43,081 bases of DNA from Bacillota bacterium (GTDB lineage Bacteria > Bacillota > Clostridia > Acetivibrionales > DSM-1351): assembly GCA_023433945.1 (NCBI GenBank), contig JAEYTP010000051.1, forward strand, positions 1-43,081. Direction: 5' to 3'. The notes beneath the pieces are model-generated. The model searched no databases. It saw only the letters and a list, made by a program, of their open reading frames with translations, and was not told the origin of the DNA. A program made the position numbers and the translations under genes. Each line of letters starts with the position of its first letter. The stretch's first letter is position 1. Below are positions 41,000-43,081 of this stretch, piece by piece.

Positions 41000-42688
41000 A
41001 TGAAGTTATCAGGTGCTGAGATTTTGATTGAATGTTTAAAAGAACAGGGCGTTGATACTGTATTTGGATATCCGGGAGGTCAGGCCCTTATTATATACGA
41101 CGCTTTATATAAAGCCAGGAATGAGATTCGTCACATTCTTACTTCTCATGAGCAGGGTGCGTCCCATGCTGCCGATGGCTACGCAAGAGCAACGGGTAAG
41201 GTGGGGGTGTGTATTGCTACCTCGGGACCGGGTGCTACAAACCTTGTCACAGGAATAGCTACCGCATATATGGACTCCATACCTATTGTGGCTATTACCG
41301 GGCAGGTGCCTACCGGACTTTTGGGGAAGGATTCCTTCCAAGAGGTAGATATTACCGGTATCACAATGCCTGTAACAAAGCATAACTTCATAGTAAAGGA
41401 TGTTACCAAGCTGGCTGATATAGTCAGAGAAGCTTTTTATATTGCAAAGGATGGCAGGCCGGGGCCTGTACTCATAGATGTATGTAAGGATGTAACAGCA
41501 GCTATAACTGATTATGATGCAAAGCCCGTTATAAGTAAGCTGCTCAGAGAAAAAATGCTCACTACACAATACGTACTAAATATGGATGATGTTGAGGTGG
41601 CTGCACAAGCTATAAATGCTTCACAAAGGCCAGTAATACTCTCTGGTGGGGGTGTAGGAATTGCAGGAGCAGAGGGTGAACTTCTGGCTATGGCACAAAA
41701 TGCAAACATTCCTGTATGTACTTCTCTTATGGGAATGGGGACTTTTCCGGGAGACCATCCATTATTTATGGGCATGGTAGGAATGCATGGGACACTTACC
41801 TCAAACTATTCTGTGCACAACTGTGATTTATTCATAGCTATAGGTGCAAGAATGAGTGATAGAATAGTAAGCAATGTGAAAGGTTTTGCTCCTAATGCAA
41901 AAATACTGCATATTGATATTGATGCCGCAGAGATAGGAAAGAACATAAAGGTGGATTATCCTCTGGTAGGCAACCTAAAGGAAATTATGGGATTGCTTGT
42001 TGAAAAGGTAAGCTACAACGACAGAAGTGAGTGGATTGCAAATGTAGATGAGTGGAAGCAGAAGCACCCTCTCAAATACTGCAAGCAACCGGGAGTGCTC
42101 AAACCACAGTATATAATGGAAAGAATTTATGAGCTTACAAAGGGAGAGGCAATAATAACTACCGAGGTTGGTCAGCACCAGATGTGGGCGGCGCAATATT
42201 ACAAGTATAAAAAGTATAGGCAGTTTATCTCATCGGGTGGCTTAGGAACAATGGGTTATGGTTTAGGTGCCTGTATGGGTGCACAAATAGCCTGCCCTGA
42301 CAAGAAGGTAATCAATATAGCTGGTGACGGAAGCTTCCGTATGAATTGCAACGAGCTGGCAACTGCAGTGGAATATAAGCTACCTATAATAATAGCATTG
42401 TTTAATAACAGGGCGCTGGGCATGGTGAGGCAGTGGCAGGAGCTATTTTTTGATGGGCGTTTCAGCCAGAGCAGCATTGACCGTGGCACTAACTTCAAGG
42501 CACTTGCAGAGGCGTTTGGAGCAAAAGGCTACAATGTGCGCACGCCGGAAGAAGTAGATGGTGTACTTCTTGAAGCACTAGCACAAACAGATATACCTGT
42601 TTTGATTAACTTTGAAATTGACAAAGACGACAAGGTATTCCCCATTGTGCCTCCAGGTAAGGGTATAAATGAGGCTGTTGATTGCTAA
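41000..42688 (+). CDS. ilvB: Acetolactate synthase large subunit
   Basis: Condenses pyruvate with pyruvate or 2-ketobutyrate, the first common step to branched-chain amino acids. The 562-residue thiamine-diphosphate enzyme has the catalytic Glu51 in SHEQGASHAADGYARATG, the PGGQAL N-terminal segment and the C-terminal ThDP/Mg motif GDGSFRMNCNELATA...NN. The FAD-domain signature GMVGMHGT is also present, which favours the anabolic type. The TTG at 40997 directly precedes the ATG; GGAAGTGAG supports 41000. No ilvN regulatory subunit follows before the window ends. No own promoter is evident, so it probably depends on the ilvD transcript. Confidence 0.95.
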   Translation: MKLSGAEILIECLKEQGVDTVFGYPGGQALIIYDALYKARNEIRHILTSHEQGASHAADGYARATGKVGVCIATSGPGATNLVTGIATAYMDSIPIVAITGQVPTGLLGKDSFQEVDITGITMPVTKHNFIVKDVTKLADIVREAFYIAKDGRPGPVLIDVCKDVTAAITDYDAKPVISKLLREKMLTTQYVLNMDDVEVAAQAINASQRPVILSGGGVGIAGAEGELLAMAQNANIPVCTSLMGMGTFPGDHPLFMGMVGMHGTLTSNYSVHNCDLFIAIGARMSDRIVSNVKGFAPNAKILHIDIDAAEIGKNIKVDYPLVGNLKEIMGLLVEKVSYNDRSEWIANVDEWKQKHPLKYCKQPGVLKPQYIMERIYELTKGEAIITTEVGQHQMWAAQYYKYKKYRQFISSGGLGTMGYGLGACMGAQIACPDKKVINIAGDGSFRMNCNELATAVEYKLPIIIALFNNRALGMVRQWQELFFDGRFSQSSIDRGTNFKALAEAFGAKGYNVRTPEEVDGVLLEALAQTDIPVLINFEIDKDDKVFPIVPPGKGINEAVDC

Positions 42689-42820
42689 ATAATGAAACAG
42701 TTGAATTCTTAAAATGAAGCAGTTGATTTCTAAATAATGAAGCAGTTAATTGCTAAATAATGAACCAGTTAATTGCTAAATAATAAGCTGTTAACTACTA
42801 AATAATGAAGCATTTGATTT
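42677..42820 (+). repeat. 23-nt tandem repeat that includes the ilvB 3' end
   Basis: Units start at 42677, 42700, 42722, 42745, 42768, 42790 and 42813 (22-23 nt each; the last partial), consensus GTTGATTGCTAAATAATGAA plus GCA. The first unit holds the last ilvB codons and stop. The stop triplet and a TAATGA doublet recur in most later units. Confidence 0.9.
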
Positions 42821-42835
42821 CAAAAGAGTAATTAA

Positions 42836-42884
42836 AATGGAGCTTGACGCAAAAAGTGATAAGCTCCATTATTATTATTTTTTT
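42836..42884 (+). terminator. Intrinsic terminator of ilvB
   Basis: Stem AATGGAGCTT (42836-42845) with AAGCTCCATT (42861-42870), a 15-nt loop, and a T-rich tail ATTATTATTTTTTT. Confidence 0.9.
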
Positions 42885-42922
42885 AGTAACAATTTTATAT
42901 TAATTTACGATAAAATTTTTGC

Positions 42923-42951
42923 TTGACTATTGCTATTGTCTATGTTAAACT
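42923..42951 (+). promoter_or_regulatory. Predicted promoter of the last gene
   Basis: TTGACT (42923-42928), 17 nt, TAAACT (42946-42951) with TGT before the -10. The leader to the ATG at 43058 would be about 100 nt. Confidence 0.5.
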
Positions 42952-42985
42952 TGTTATTGCTCGCTGTGTAAGTCTTTTTTTTTAT

Positions 42986-43020
42986 GTCCAAATTATTCAA
43001 AAAGTTGGACAGACATACAG
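42986..43020 (+). other. Dyad in the leader of the last gene
   Basis: GTCCAA (42986-42991) and TTGGAC (43015-43020) are perfect inverted repeats 23 nt apart, in the predicted leader after a run of nine Ts. Could be an operator half-site pair or a weak RNA stem. Confidence 0.35.
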
Positions 43021-43057
43021 AGAGAGCTACTATATTGAGCGGCTGGAGGTGTAATTA

Positions 43058-43081
43058 ATGAGAATTAAAATCACGCTCGCA
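43058..43081 (+). CDS. Start of an unidentified gene (3' partial)
   Basis: A GGAGGTG ribosome binding site 7 nt before an ATG, its own predicted promoter and the preceding terminator all indicate a gene start. Only MRIKITLA is visible, too little to identify the product; it is not the start of a typical ilvN. Confidence 0.6.

Noticed and set aside
43058..43081. Start of a Cas6-like or other named gene from MRIKITLA
   Set aside because: Eight residues cannot identify a family.

Overview
The window looks like chromosomal DNA of a low-GC, endospore-forming anaerobic member of the Clostridia. Supporting signs are AT-rich intergenic DNA, strong AGGAGG-type ribosome binding sites, a spoIIR sporulation gene, S-layer-homology (SLH) surface proteins, DUF5711 and CvpA neighbours, and a dihydroxyacid dehydratase whose cysteine pattern fits the oxygen-sensitive [4Fe-4S] type. 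No rRNA, tRNA, CRISPR array, prophage or transposase gene is visible. Most genes are on the + strand. Genus and species cannot be fixed from the sequence alone.

Layout. 1-4.1 kb: the 3' end of a membrane-linked XRE regulator, a small lipoprotein, a nitroreductase and a large cytoplasmic (alpha/alpha)6-like protein of unknown function. 4.1-5.9 kb: a GyrI-like ligand-binding protein and a WYL regulator, with the decayed tail of a DUF3781 gene between them. 5.9-9.4 kb: ddl (cell wall), a YwiB/DUF1934 protein and argS. 9.8-16.3 kb: a cell-surface block of two SLH proteins and a secreted S41 protease. 16.3-19 kb: pyrG and spoIIR. 19.2-23.3 kb: a membrane acyltransferase and a three-gene ABC exporter (two ABC-2 permeases plus an ATPase). 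23.7-26.7 kb: an SPFH protein with two zinc ribbons, a zinc-ribbon membrane protein (YdjI/YdjG-like) and MgtC. 26.9-30.8 kb: a Ca2+-type P-ATPase, a VOC/PhnB protein and a small coiled-coil protein. 31.1-35.6 kb: a GldA/GldF/GldG-like ABC system with a DUF4340 partner. 35.6-39 kb: a YkvI-family transporter, DUF5711 and CvpA. 39-42.7 kb: ilvD and ilvB. The last bases hold the start of another gene.

The most unusual content is between genes. Three arrays of a 31-nt element, GAGTCA-N19-TGACTC with a GGGACGGTTC core, occupy three of the intergenic regions between spoIIR and the SPFH gene. They contain inverted unit pairs that form long hairpins, and one array has expanded with a 43-nt period. Separate, unrelated short tandem repeats begin at or just after the stop codons of argS, ilvD and ilvB. 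In ilvD and ilvB the repeat unit includes the gene's own last codons. An intrinsic terminator after the DUF4340 gene runs its T-tract directly into the ATG of the YkvI-family gene and contains that gene's ribosome binding site in its stem.

How the genes work together: the operons inferred from spacing are GyrI-WYL (loose), ywiB-argS (overlapping), SLH-SLH, permease-permease-ATPase, SPFH-zinc ribbon-MgtC, GldA-F-G-DUF4340 (gaps of 1-6 nt), DUF5711-CvpA, and ilvD-ilvB. Several steps concern the envelope: D-Ala-D-Ala synthesis, S-layer, secreted protease, membrane acyltransferase, two ABC exporters, SPFH and MgtC.
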